This document shows positions 24,122-32,943 of a stretch of DNA of 38,682 nt, piece after piece. This stretch comes from Burkholderiales bacterium (lineage in GTDB: Bacteria > Pseudomonadota > Gammaproteobacteria > Burkholderiales > Burkholderiaceae), in NCBI GenBank assembly GCA_026225235.1, contig JAMFSK010000034.1, positions 1 through 38,682 on the forward strand, written 5' to 3'. The translations under genes and the position numbers were made by a program. The stretch's first letter is position 1, and every line of letters begins with the position of its first letter. A model generated the notes under the pieces. The model was not told where the DNA came from and did not search any database. It saw nothing but the letters and a program-made list of their open reading frames with translations.

Positions 24122-27100
24122 GCCAGACGCCCCACGACGATCCGCAACACCCACCAGAACCGGCCGCAGGGCCGCCCTTGCAGCCCTCCGAAGTCGACCA
24201 TCGTTTTAATCTTTCGAGCTGGACCCTGCGTCACCAGGCGCTGGTGATCTTTCTGATCGCGCTGATCACGCTGTTCGGTGTGCTCTCGTACGGCAAGCTT
24301 GCCCAATCTGAAGACCCGCCATTTACCTTCAAGGTAATGGTGATCCGCACGCTATGGCCGGGCGCGACCGCGCGGCAGGTCCAGGAAGAGGTGACCGACC
24401 GGATTGCGCGCAAGCTTCAGGAAACCCCCGACGTCGACTTCCTGCGCAGCTATTCGCGTCCCGGTGAGTCACAGTTGTTCTTCACGATCAAGGACGCTGC
24501 GCCTCCTTCGCAAGTCCCGGACACGTGGTATCAGGTTCGCAAGAAGGTCGGCGATATCGGCTATACGCTGCCGCCCGGCATCCAGGGGCCGTTCTTCAAC
24601 GATGAGTTCGGCGACGTCTATACCAACCTCTACGCTCTGGAAGGCGATGGTTTTTCGCAGGCGCAGATGCACGACTACGCCGAACGGCTGCGCACGGAGC
24701 TGTTGCGCGTGCCGGGTGTCAACAAGGTCGACTTCATCGCTGACCAGGAACAGCGCGTCTATGTCGAGATTCCGAATGCGCAACTCGCCAAACTGGGTCT
24801 GACGCCGAGACAGATTGCCGATGCCGTCAACGCACAGAACTCCGTCGCGGCGGCCGGCCTCTTCACGACGTCGGATGATCGCGTTTACGTTCGACCGAGC
24901 GGGCAGCTCCAGGATGTCGACAAGCTGGCGGACACGCTGATTCGCGTCAACGGCCGGGTGATTCGCCTTGGCGACATCGCGCAGATCAAGCGGGGCTATA
25001 CCGACCCGCCGACCGAATATATGCGCTTCGACAATCAGAATGCACTCGGCATCGGCGTCACGATGGCACCGTCGGGCGATGTGATCGCGCTCGGTAAATC
25101 GCTCGATGTCGCAGCCGCGCGTCTGCAAGCCTCGCTTCCGGCCGGGCTCAAGCTGGTCCAGGTGGCGAGCATGCCGCACGCGGTCGCGAAGTCGATCGAC
25201 GACTTCGTCGAGGCGGTGGCCGAAGCGATTGCGATCGTGCTGGTGGTCAGCCTGATCAGCCTAGGCTTGCGGACCGGGATGGTCGTGGTGATCTCGATCC
25301 CGCTCGTGCTCGCGGCGACGGCACTTTGCATGTATATGTTCAATATCGGCCTGCACAAGGTTTCGCTCGGGACACTGGTGCTTGCGCTCGGACTGCTTGT
25401 CGACGATGCGATCATTGCGGTCGAAATGATGGCCGTCAAACTCGAGCAGGGCTACGACCGCATGCGAGCGGCGGCGTTTGCGTACACGAGCACGGCGTTC
25501 CCGATGCTGACCGGCACGCTCGTCACGGTCTCGGGCTTCCTGCCGATCGCGCTCGCCAAGTCCGCCACCGGCGAATACACCCGGTCGATCTTCGAAGTCT
25601 CGGCGATTGCCTTGCTGCTGTCCTGGCTCGCGGCCGTGATTGTAATTCCCTTGCTGGGCTACCGCATTCTCTCCGAGCATCCGACGCGTCGCGCCTTCGG
25701 TCATCACGACGATCCGGACTCGATGCAAGTCAATACGCATCACGATATCTACGACACCAAGTTCTACGGCCGCCTGCGTGGCTGGATCGCCTGGTGCGTC
25801 GACCGTCGTCTGTTTGTGCTGATCGTTACGCTGGTGTTGTTCGTGTGCGCGCTCGCCGCTTTCACGCTGGTGCCGCAGCAGTTCTTCCCGAGTTCGGACC
25901 GTACCGAACTGCTGGTCGATCTTCGCTTGCCGGAGGGCGCTTCGTTCGCCGCGACGCTGCGTCAGACGCAACGCCTGGAAGCGAGCCTGGCCAAGCGGCC
26001 GGAAATCGATCACTTCATCGACTTCGTCGGCTCGGGTGCACCGCGGTTCTATCTGCCGCTCGACCAGCAATTGCCCTCGCCGAACTTCGCGCAATTCGTC
26101 GTGACGGCGAAGACAATCAAGGATCGCGAGAAGCTTGCGAAGGATCTCGATGTTGTCTTGCGCGAACAGTTTCCGTCAGTACGTACTCGTATCAGCCGGC
26201 TCGAAAACGGGCCGCCGATCGGCTTCCCCGTGCAGTTTCGCGTAACTGGGCCTGAGATTGGCACAGTTCGCCAATTGTCGGAGCAAGTTGCGCAAGTAAT
26301 GCGTGCCTACCCCGATACGACCAATGTCCAGTTCGACTGGGACGAACCCGCCGAGCGCTCGGTTCACTTCGAAGTCGACCAGAACAAGGCGCGTGCGCTG
26401 AACCTTTCGTCGCAGGACATCGCCGACTATCTGCAGATGTCGCTGACCGGCTACACGATCACGCAATTCCGTGAGCGCGACAAGCTGATCGGTGTCGATT
26501 TGCGAGCGCCGGAGCATGACCGGATCGATCCCTCGCAGATCGAGCGTCTCGCCGTGCCCTCATCCAACGGAACGGCCGTGCCGCTCGCCGCGCTGGGCCA
26601 CTTCACCTATGGTCTCGAATACGGCGTCGTTTGGGAGCGTGACCGCGAGCCGACCATCACGGTGCAATCCGATGTTCAGCACGGCAAGCAGGGCATCGAC
26701 GTGACCAACGATCTCGACGGCAAGCTCGCCACGCTGCGCAAGCAGTTGCCGGTTGGCTATCGGATCGAAATCGGTGGCGCCGTCGAGGAGAATGCCAAGG
26801 CTCAAGGCTCGATCAACGCCCAGATGCCACTGCTCGTGGTTGCCGTGCTGGTGTTGTTGATGGTCCAGTTGCAGAGTATCAGCCGCGTGCTGATGGTCGT
26901 GCTGACGGCGCCGCTCGGGCTGATCGGCGTGGTCGTCGCCCTGTTGCTTTTCCACATGCCATTCGGCTTTGTCGCGATGCTCGGGACGATCGCCATGTTC
27001 GGGATCATCATGCGCAACTCCGTGATCCTGGTCGACCAGATCGAGCAGGATATCCGCGGGGGGCATAGCCGGTTTGATGCGGTGATTGGCGCGACCGTCC

Positions 27101-27309
27101 GACGGTTCCGGCCGATCACGCTGACTGCGGCGGCGGCGGTGCTTGCCCTGATTCCGCTGTTGCGCAGCAACTTCTTTGGACCGATGGCGACCGCGCTGAT
27201 GGGTGGTATTACGGTGGCGACGGTCCTGACGCTGTTTTATCTGCCGGCGCTGTACGCGTTGTGGTTCCGTGTCAAACGGGACGAAGCACCGCGGGAGGTC
27301 GCACCATGA
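24118..27309 (+). CDS. RND efflux pump permease subunit (TriC/MexK-like)
   Basis: This 1063-residue inner-membrane proton-driven pump has twelve transmembrane segments with two large periplasmic porter loops, the standard length for hydrophobe/amphiphile RND pumps. The first helix and the KLAQSEDPPFTFKVMVI start resemble TriC-type pumps. The proton-relay aspartates are Asp429 and Asp430 in LGLLVDDAIIAVE, in helix 4. The C-terminal half has the matching AMFGIIMRNSVILVDQIEQD. The ATG at 24118 overlaps the adaptor stop, and the stop at 27309 overlaps the ATG of the outer-membrane gene. A TetR regulator precedes the operon. Drug, detergent or solvent export is inferred from the family only. Confidence 0.93.
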   Translation: MSQTPHDDPQHPPEPAAGPPLQPSEVDHRFNLSSWTLRHQALVIFLIALITLFGVLSYGKLAQSEDPPFTFKVMVIRTLWPGATARQVQEEVTDRIARKLQETPDVDFLRSYSRPGESQLFFTIKDAAPPSQVPDTWYQVRKKVGDIGYTLPPGIQGPFFNDEFGDVYTNLYALEGDGFSQAQMHDYAERLRTELLRVPGVNKVDFIADQEQRVYVEIPNAQLAKLGLTPRQIADAVNAQNSVAAAGLFTTSDDRVYVRPSGQLQDVDKLADTLIRVNGRVIRLGDIAQIKRGYTDPPTEYMRFDNQNALGIGVTMAPSGDVIALGKSLDVAAARLQASLPAGLKLVQVASMPHAVAKSIDDFVEAVAEAIAIVLVVSLISLGLRTGMVVVISIPLVLAATALCMYMFNIGLHKVSLGTLVLALGLLVDDAIIAVEMMAVKLEQGYDRMRAAAFAYTSTAFPMLTGTLVTVSGFLPIALAKSATGEYTRSIFEVSAIALLLSWLAAVIVIPLLGYRILSEHPTRRAFGHHDDPDSMQVNTHHDIYDTKFYGRLRGWIAWCVDRRLFVLIVTLVLFVCALAAFTLVPQQFFPSSDRTELLVDLRLPEGASFAATLRQTQRLEASLAKRPEIDHFIDFVGSGAPRFYLPLDQQLPSPNFAQFVVTAKTIKDREKLAKDLDVVLREQFPSVRTRISRLENGPPIGFPVQFRVTGPEIGTVRQLSEQVAQVMRAYPDTTNVQFDWDEPAERSVHFEVDQNKARALNLSSQDIADYLQMSLTGYTITQFRERDKLIGVDLRAPEHDRIDPSQIERLAVPSSNGTAVPLAALGHFTYGLEYGVVWERDREPTITVQSDVQHGKQGIDVTNDLDGKLATLRKQLPVGYRIEIGGAVEENAKAQGSINAQMPLLVVAVLVLLMVQLQSISRVLMVVLTAPLGLIGVVVALLLFHMPFGFVAMLGTIAMFGIIMRNSVILVDQIEQDIRGGHSRFDAVIGATVRRFRPITLTAAAAVLALIPLLRSNFFGPMATALMGGITVATVLTLFYLPALYALWFRVKRDEAPREVAP

Positions 27310-28844
27310 GTACGCATCGCATGTTCGCAACGCCATTGAGCCGTACCGCGCTTGCCGTTCTGACCTTGAGTCTCGCCGGTTGCGGGCTCTTTGGCCCCGA
27401 TCGCAATCCGCCGGCCATGCCTATGCCTGAACATTATTCGGTCGAGGGTCAGCCCGCGAGCTTGCCCACGGCCGATGGTGTCAGCCAACAACTCGATATC
27501 GGTGCCGGTCCGGTTCCCGAGTGGTGGAAGGGGTATCAGTCCGATGCGTTGAATGCCCTCGTCGCAGAGGGGCTTGCCAACAGCCCCTCGCTCGCTGCTG
27601 CTCAACATACTTTGAAATCTGCCCGCGAAGGCCTGCGTTCGCAGATTGGCAACTCGCTGTATCCGCATGTTGATGTCGGGTTTGACCCGAGTCGCCAGCG
27701 CGCACTTGGCATTCCGGTTCTGCCGCAGGAGACGTTCCTCGAGAACGTGTTTGCGGCCGAAGTGCAGGGATCCTATACGTTCGACTTCTTTGGTGCGTCA
27801 CTTCTTGCTGACCGTACGCTTGCCGGACAGGTTCAACAGCAGGCCTTCCAGCTCGAATCGACGCGTCGTTCACTCGCGACCAATATCGTCATCGCGACGA
27901 TCAATTCGGCTTCGCTGCAAGAGCAGGTTGAGTCGACTGAGAAACTCGTCGCACTGGGCGAACAACGCGCCCAGCAGACGGCCGCGCGCTACCAGCTCGG
28001 CGGCGCTTCGCGCGACGATATGCTGTCTGCCGAACAGGATGCCGCGAACGCAGCGGCGACCTTGCCCGGTCTGCGTGCGCAGGCGCTTGCCGTGCGGCAC
28101 GCACAAGCTGTGTTGCTTGGGCGCACGCCCGACCAGGCACCTGTGCCGCTCTCCCTGGATGAACTGCATCTGCCGGAAAGCGTGCCGGTTGCCGTGCCGA
28201 GCGAACTGCTTCATCAACGGCCCGATATCCTCGCGTCGGAAGCCGCGCTGCGTGCTGCGGCGGATCAGGCCGGCGCCGCGACGGCCGCGATGTTCCCCTC
28301 GTTGACGCTGTCGGCCTCGTATGGGCGAGGCGGCTTCGACTGGTCGACCTTTACTTCGCCGGCTGGCGCGATCTGGAGCGTGGGCGCGTCGCTCTCGCAG
28401 CCTTTGTTCCATGGCGGCGCGCTGGTCGCACGCAAGCATCAATACGAAGCGGCGTATGACGCGGCGGTCTCGCAGTACAAGCAGACTGTGCTCTCGGCGT
28501 TCCAGAACGTCGCCGATACGCTGGTCTCGCTGGATGAAGACGCCAACACGCTGAACCAGACGCATCGCGCGATGAATGCCGCGCACGATGCGACAAGCGA
28601 CACGGAGTCGCGCTACAAACTCGGTGCCACCCCGTTCTATGCCACTTTGACGGCGGGGCAGCAGTACGAGAATGCTCGGGTGCAGTATGTTCGCGCACGT
28701 GCGGCGCGACTGGCGGATACGGCGTCGCTGTTTGATTCGATGGGCAACCCGCCGGTGGATTATAACGGCGATAGCCTGAGTCACACCGTGAGACCGAAGC
28801 AAGCGGCGAATGCCGCGAGCTCGGTGAGTGCGACTGCCCAGTGA
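27306..28844 (+). CDS. NodT-family outer-membrane efflux lipoprotein
   Basis: This 512-residue TolC-like channel closes the tripartite pump. It has a signal peptide with lipobox LAGC (Cys26). Two outer-membrane efflux domains follow (about residues 90-285 and 310-500), including PEWWKGYQSDALNALVAEGL, IGNSLYPHVDVG and the second-repeat HQRPDILASEAALRAA, AAMFPSLTLSASYG. The ATG at 27306 overlaps the RND stop codon. After the stop, a perfect 12-bp hairpin at 28864-28890 ends the operon. The product should form a trimeric outer-membrane duct. Confidence 0.92.
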   Translation: MSTHRMFATPLSRTALAVLTLSLAGCGLFGPDRNPPAMPMPEHYSVEGQPASLPTADGVSQQLDIGAGPVPEWWKGYQSDALNALVAEGLANSPSLAAAQHTLKSAREGLRSQIGNSLYPHVDVGFDPSRQRALGIPVLPQETFLENVFAAEVQGSYTFDFFGASLLADRTLAGQVQQQAFQLESTRRSLATNIVIATINSASLQEQVESTEKLVALGEQRAQQTAARYQLGGASRDDMLSAEQDAANAAATLPGLRAQALAVRHAQAVLLGRTPDQAPVPLSLDELHLPESVPVAVPSELLHQRPDILASEAALRAAADQAGAATAAMFPSLTLSASYGRGGFDWSTFTSPAGAIWSVGASLSQPLFHGGALVARKHQYEAAYDAAVSQYKQTVLSAFQNVADTLVSLDEDANTLNQTHRAMNAAHDATSDTESRYKLGATPFYATLTAGQQYENARVQYVRARAARLADTASLFDSMGNPPVDYNGDSLSHTVRPKQAANAASSVSATAQ

Positions 28845-28863
28845 GCGTGGGAGGGGACAGGAT

Positions 28864-28890
28864 GGCTCCCGGCATCGTATGCCGGGAGCC
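28864..28890. terminator. Terminator hairpin between convergent operons
   Basis: GGCTCCCGGCAT and its exact complement flank a CGT loop. There is no strong T-run on either side, so termination may need Rho or be imprecise. It lies between the convergent efflux and YeiH-type genes. Confidence 0.7.
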
Positions 28891-28896
28891 GTGAAC

Positions 28897-30000
28897 TTAC
28901 CTGAAAATGTGTTGAGCAAGCACCGTGACGCCGTAGCCGCCGATCAGCAACCAGGTGTACAAGCCGAGCCCGAAGATCAGCGCACGGGGGCCGGCCTGAC
29001 GAATCTGCGAGAAACGCGTTTCTATGCCCAGTGCCGTCATCGCCATTGTCAACACGAAGGTGTCGATGAGATTCAGCATATGCACGGCCGGTACGGGAAG
29101 CAGGTTGAGCGAGTTGACGGCCACGAGGGCGACGAAACCCAGCGCGAACCAAGGCACCGTGATCTTGCGAGCAGGGGCCTTTGCGGCGCCCGCGGCGTTT
29201 GCCGCATCGGATTGAGTGCCCGAAGCTCCGCGACGTGCAAGCCACAGCGTCAGCACCAGCAGCACCGGCACCAGCATCAGCACTCGGGTCATCTTCACGA
29301 TCGTCGCGATGTGCGTCGCTTCGGGACTCACGGCACTTGCGGCACCCACCACCTGAGCGACCTCATGAATCGTGCCGCCGAAGAACAGGCCCGTGCCGAT
29401 GGTATCGAGGTGAAGCAGTCCGGTGCGATACAAGGCGGGATAGAGGAACATCGACAGCGTGCCGAACAATACGACGGTACCCACGGCCATGGCACTTTTG
29501 TGCGGCTTCGATTGCAAGGTCGATTCGAACGCAAGGACCGCCGCCGCGCCGCAGATCGCGCTACCCGCTGCGGTGAGAAGCGCTTCGTCACGATCGAGTT
29601 TCAGCACACGCATGCCAAGCCAGGTGCCGACCACGAGCGTGACGATCACGATCGTGGCCGAGACCGCGAGGCCCTGGACGCCCACGCTGGCAATTTCCTG
29701 GAAGCTGATCCGCAAGCCATAGAACGCCACGGCCACGCGCAACAAGCGGCGTGCGGCGAACTGAACCCCCACCGCCCAACTGTCGGGCATCCCTTCACGC
29801 ACGACATTGCCGTACACGACGCCGCCAACGATACCGATGATCAGTGAGCTGAGCCCCAGGCGGGATACCGCCGGGAGTGCCGCGATCTGCGTGACGGCTG
29901 CGGCAAACAGGGCGACGAACAACAGGCCGTTGAATTCGCCGCGATGCGCACGGAGGAAGCTGGGGCGAGGGTTGTGAAGCGCAGGCTGAAGGGTGTCCAT
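28897..30000 (-). CDS. yeiH: YeiH/UPF0324-family membrane transporter
   Basis: This 367-residue inner-membrane protein of the YeiH family is often annotated as a putative sulfate exporter. About ten hydrophobic segments are visible, and LLTAAGSAICGAAAVLAFES and FFGGTIHEVAQVVGA are family signatures. AAGGAG sits 6 bases before the ATG at 30000. It is divergent from a LysR regulator 112 bases away, an arrangement also seen with yeiE-yeiH in Escherichia coli, where YeiE responds to sulfite. Export of sulfite or a related anion is inferred. It converges with the pump operon. Confidence 0.85.
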   Translation of the reverse strand: MDTLQPALHNPRPSFLRAHRGEFNGLLFVALFAAAVTQIAALPAVSRLGLSSLIIGIVGGVVYGNVVREGMPDSWAVGVQFAARRLLRVAVAFYGLRISFQEIASVGVQGLAVSATIVIVTLVVGTWLGMRVLKLDRDEALLTAAGSAICGAAAVLAFESTLQSKPHKSAMAVGTVVLFGTLSMFLYPALYRTGLLHLDTIGTGLFFGGTIHEVAQVVGAASAVSPEATHIATIVKMTRVLMLVPVLLVLTLWLARRGASGTQSDAANAAGAAKAPARKITVPWFALGFVALVAVNSLNLLPVPAVHMLNLIDTFVLTMAMTALGIETRFSQIRQAGPRALIFGLGLYTWLLIGGYGVTVLAQHIFR

Positions 30001-30112
30001 TCCCGTTCTCCTTATAAGCAAATATGAAAGAAGAATAAGGACTGGTCAAGTATTCGGCAAATCGTGTTTTCAACTATAAACTATCGGCTGAAGTGATGAT
30101 TTAGGGGTGCCC

Positions 30113-31000
30113 ATGAGTCCGGACCAGTTATTAACCTTTGCGGCGGTCGCCGAGCACCGCAATATCAGCCATGCGGCGCGTGCCTTGTTCCTTTCGCAGC
30201 CGGCCGTCTCGGGCCAGTTGCGGCAGCTTCAGGAAGAATTTGGTGAGGCTTTGTACCGGCGCGAGGGGCGGGGCATCGCCCTGACGGAAGCGGGCCGTCA
30301 GCTCGCCCTGCACGCGGACCGCGTGCGGGCCGACTTTCGTCAGGCGCTGGCGTTTCGCGATGCGTTGCGCTCGCTCGATGCGGGCCACTTGCGAGTTGGT
30401 GCGAGCACGACGCCCGCGAGCTATCTGCTTCCTTATCTGATTGCACAATTCCACCGGCAGCACGAGGGTGTGACCATTTCGACGCGCTACGGCAACAGCA
30501 CGGAAGTCCTCGCTGCCTTGCCCGAGCTCGACATTGCCTTGATCGAAGGCACGGTCGGAGAGGGTCTGCCGGCAGGAACCGCTGTGCATCGCTGGCGGGA
30601 GGACGAAGTGGTCGCCGTCGTGCCGGCCGCCCATCCGCTTGCGACACGGCGCGACCGGCAGGTGCGCCTTGACGAACTCGCGGGCTACCCCGTGGTGCTG
30701 CGGGAAGTGGGGTCCGGCGTGCGGCAAACCGTCGAGCGCGCGTATGCGCGCGAAGGCGTGGTGATGCGCGTGGCCTACGAACTGGCAGGCGTGGAGGGCA
30801 TCAAGGAAGCGGTACGCGCGGGGATGGGGGTGGGTTTTGTCTCGGCCATGTCAATGCGGCACGAGGACGAGGCACTGGTTTCGCTTTCGCTCGCCGCACC
30901 GAATCGTCTGACGCGCCATTTGATGATAGTGGTGCCGCATGGCGCGGCACCCCTGCGCGCAACAGAACGTTTTGTCGCGCTATGTCTTGATTCGGTATAA
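30113..31000 (+). CDS. LysR-family transcriptional regulator
   Basis: This 295-residue regulator has an N-terminal winged helix-turn-helix (residues 4-62: LLTFAAVAEHRNISHAARAL, FLSQPAVSGQLRQLQEEFG) and a periplasmic-binding-like effector domain (about 88-290; HLRVGASTTPASYLLPYLI, GNSTEVLAALPELDIALIEG). The effector domain resembles the YeiE/CysB side of the family, fitting control of the divergent YeiH-type exporter. The ATG at 30113 has AGGGG 6 bases upstream; a GTG two codons earlier is possible. The AT-rich 112-base gap between the two genes presumably holds the LysR binding site, which I could not delimit. Confidence 0.88.
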   Translation: MSPDQLLTFAAVAEHRNISHAARALFLSQPAVSGQLRQLQEEFGEALYRREGRGIALTEAGRQLALHADRVRADFRQALAFRDALRSLDAGHLRVGASTTPASYLLPYLIAQFHRQHEGVTISTRYGNSTEVLAALPELDIALIEGTVGEGLPAGTAVHRWREDEVVAVVPAAHPLATRRDRQVRLDELAGYPVVLREVGSGVRQTVERAYAREGVVMRVAYELAGVEGIKEAVRAGMGVGFVSAMSMRHEDEALVSLSLAAPNRLTRHLMIVVPHGAAPLRATERFVALCLDSV

Positions 31001-31040
31001 GCCGGCGGTGGCCCGTATGAGCCCCGCGGCGCCCTGCATG

Positions 31041-31580
31041 CTACATGCGCATGCGGCCTGCGAGCGAGGCCTTCAGGTCATGTAATTCGTCGCGCAGACG
31101 TTGCAGATCCGACACCGGGCGACCTGCAATCTCGCAGATGTGGTTCGGAAGAAACGCAGCGGAAAGTTTCAGCGCCTGGCCCGAATCGGTCAGGTGAATC
31201 AGCACCAGCCGTTCATCCAGTACGCCCCGCACCCGCCGCACGTAACCCACGGTTTCAAGCCGCTTCAGGATCGGCGTCAATGTCGCCGAGTCGAGGCCGA
31301 GTCGCGCCGCGAGGTCCTTGACGGACAATTCATCGTGTTCCCATAGCACCAGCATGGCCAGGTACTGAGGGTAAGTCAGGTCGAAACGTTCGAGCGCGGC
31401 CTTGTACGCTTTAGTCATCGCCAATGACGCAGTGTACAAAGCAAAACAGAGTTGACTATCCAACGTCAGGGCAGAGGTGAACGGACTTTGCGAAGCAGGT
31501 TCACCAAGAGTCTGAGGACGTGCCCCAAGAGCCGAGTTGAATTGACTGTGCAAGGGCTGAGATGCGGCAACATTTTCCAT
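31041..31580 (-). CDS. ohrR: OhrR-type MarR-family peroxide sensor
   Basis: This 179-residue repressor senses organic peroxides through a cysteine. LDSQLCFALYTASLAMTKAY contains Cys45, the peroxidatic residue of OhrR. The winged helix follows (about residues 80-135: LSVKDLAARLGLDSATLTPI, LKRLETVGYVRR, DERLVLIHLTDSG). It has about 30 extra N-terminal residues of low complexity before the usual start. AGGAC precedes the ATG at 31580; the longer frame has no support. The ohr peroxidase gene usually found beside ohrR is not in the neighbourhood, so its target may lie elsewhere or be the flanking genes. The upstream 375-base gap is AT-rich. Confidence 0.85.
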   Translation of the reverse strand: MENVAASQPLHSQFNSALGARPQTLGEPASQSPFTSALTLDSQLCFALYTASLAMTKAYKAALERFDLTYPQYLAMLVLWEHDELSVKDLAARLGLDSATLTPILKRLETVGYVRRVRGVLDERLVLIHLTDSGQALKLSAAFLPNHICEIAGRPVSDLQRLRDELHDLKASLAGRMRM

Positions 31581-31955
31581 GATTTGGGTCCTGTTGAGCG
31601 TACTGCGGAGTCGGTAGTATTGGTCTGAATATTCTTGTAAGCAAGCGAAATAAAGCATGAGTTTGATATTTTTTTCTTGTCTTTCTTAACAGCCGGAAAT
31701 TTTGAGGTGAACAATGGTAGACATCCCAATGGATGCGCCTATTTATGCTAAGCGGGTTAATTAAATGCACACGTCAACATTACAACATTACTTGAAATTC
31801 GGTAACGTTGGCTGGAAAGCAAGGCAGGGTGCGGCTTTGACAAATAAGCAAATTTTTTTCGGCACAAAGTTTGCTTAAAGCTTCTGTTAGCTTGAGATTA
31901 TCGCGGGCGTTATCTGTTTAACGTTTGCGTTGCCTGATGGATGTCACGGAAAACA
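31581..31955. other. AT-rich divergent intergenic region
   Basis: No gene is supported in this stretch of about 375 bases between ohrR and the DUF1488 gene. It is much more AT-rich than the surroundings, with T runs at 31670-31680 and 31854-31860. A TTAATTAAA block around 31757-31766 is a plausible operator half-site for a MarR-type protein. Short ORFs here have no coding character. Confidence 0.4.
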
Positions 31956-32225
31956 ATGAACATTACGCTCTCGACCGAACCAACCTTGTCCGGCGATGGT
32001 CAATTCCTGGAGTTTGTGGCCGATGTAAATGGCCGAGAAGTGCGTTGCGCGCTTGCACGCAAGGCATTGGAAACCTGGTTCTGGGTTCCGCCGGATGCGG
32101 AGCCGCCGCGGCTGACGCGCGCCTACCTCGATGGCCGAAAACGGATTGCGGTGGTGGTCGAACGGCGTATTGCCAAGCAGTCGCCCGAGCCCGTGGTGCT
32201 GCGAACGGAACATTTTTCTGGCTGA
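31956..32225 (+). CDS. DUF1488 family protein
   Basis: This 89-residue protein contains the DUF1488 pattern: an N-terminal strand region, FLEFVADVNGREVRCALARK, the conserved ALETWFWVPPDAE and a C-terminal AYLDGRKRIAVVVERRI. The family is widespread in Burkholderia, usually as single small genes in stress or regulatory contexts, and has no established function. The start is the ATG at 31956; a GGA a few bases upstream is a weak ribosome site, and an in-frame extension to 31941 is possible. The two-component receiver gene follows 206 bases later on the same strand. Confidence 0.8.
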   Translation: MNITLSTEPTLSGDGQFLEFVADVNGREVRCALARKALETWFWVPPDAEPPRLTRAYLDGRKRIAVVVERRIAKQSPEPVVLRTEHFSG

Positions 32226-32431
32226 CGCCTCAAGGCAGGCGCAGCGCACCCGGACCGGCGGGGAGCTATTATCCGGTCGACGTGCCATGCCGCTCGAGGC
32301 GGCGCGGCACCGGGCGCCCGGCCCCCGCCTTGACGGCGCAAGGCTGGACGCGATCCGGATCGGAGAGATCGAGTGGTGAAATCGACCGTCCCCGGCCGGC
32401 CATCAAGAATATGAAGTGTTGAAAAAGCGAT

Positions 32432-32845
32432 ATGAACGCAGAAGCGGTGAGTGGTAAGAGGATCCTGATCGTTGAAGATGAGGAAGGGAGCAGGCAGTCA
32501 TTGGCAGCGATGCTGACCGACTGCGACGCGGAAGTTACCGCGGTGGCGGACGCCGAAGATGCACTGGCCGCTATCGAGAAGGCCCTTCCCGATGCAGTGA
32601 TCAGCGATATCGAATTGCCGGGCATGGATGGGTACTACTTCATCCAGAAGCTACGCGAACGAGAGAGCAAGATGGGCGCGCCCTGCGCACCGGCAGTCGC
32701 ACTGACGGCGCATTCCGACGAAGCGCATCAACTGCGCGCGGTCGGAGAGGGTTTTCAGATGCACGTCGCAAAGCCCGTCGATCCGGCTGGACTCCTTAGA
32801 GTGCTTGATCGGCTATTGTCCGAAGTCGCTCACAAGCACGTTTAA
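32432..32845 (+). CDS. Stand-alone response-regulator receiver domain
   Basis: This 137-residue CheY-like protein consists only of a receiver domain. Phosphorylation site Asp59 lies in DAVISDIELPGMDG, the acidic pocket is Glu15/Asp16 in ILIVEDEE, and the conserved Thr92 (ALTAHSD) and Lys114 (HVAKPVD) are present. No output domain or kinase gene is adjacent. The ALTAHS/AKPVDP pattern resembles receivers attached to hybrid kinases, so it may serve as a phosphoacceptor or sink for a distant kinase. The ribosome site before the ATG at 32432 is weak. It converges with the MFS gene across a complex hairpin region. Confidence 0.88.
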   Translation: MNAEAVSGKRILIVEDEEGSRQSLAAMLTDCDAEVTAVADAEDALAAIEKALPDAVISDIELPGMDGYYFIQKLRERESKMGAPCAPAVALTAHSDEAHQLRAVGEGFQMHVAKPVDPAGLLRVLDRLLSEVAHKHV

Positions 32846-32857
32846 GGGTGCGCTGAG

Positions 32858-32917
32858 GGCTGCGATATGGGCGCCTTCCCGCGCAACGCGGGGCGTCCTG
32901 GGGAAGGCGTGGCAGCC
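32858..32917. terminator. Nested inverted-repeat terminator region
   Basis: Three nested pairs can fold together: GGCTGC with GCAGCC at the outside, CGCCTTCCC with GGGAAGGCG inside, and CCCGCG with CGCGGG around a CAA loop in the centre. They lie between the convergent receiver and MFS genes. No T-run follows. Confidence 0.55.
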
Positions 32918-32943
32918 GCCCTTGCGCCTATTTGACTATTCGG

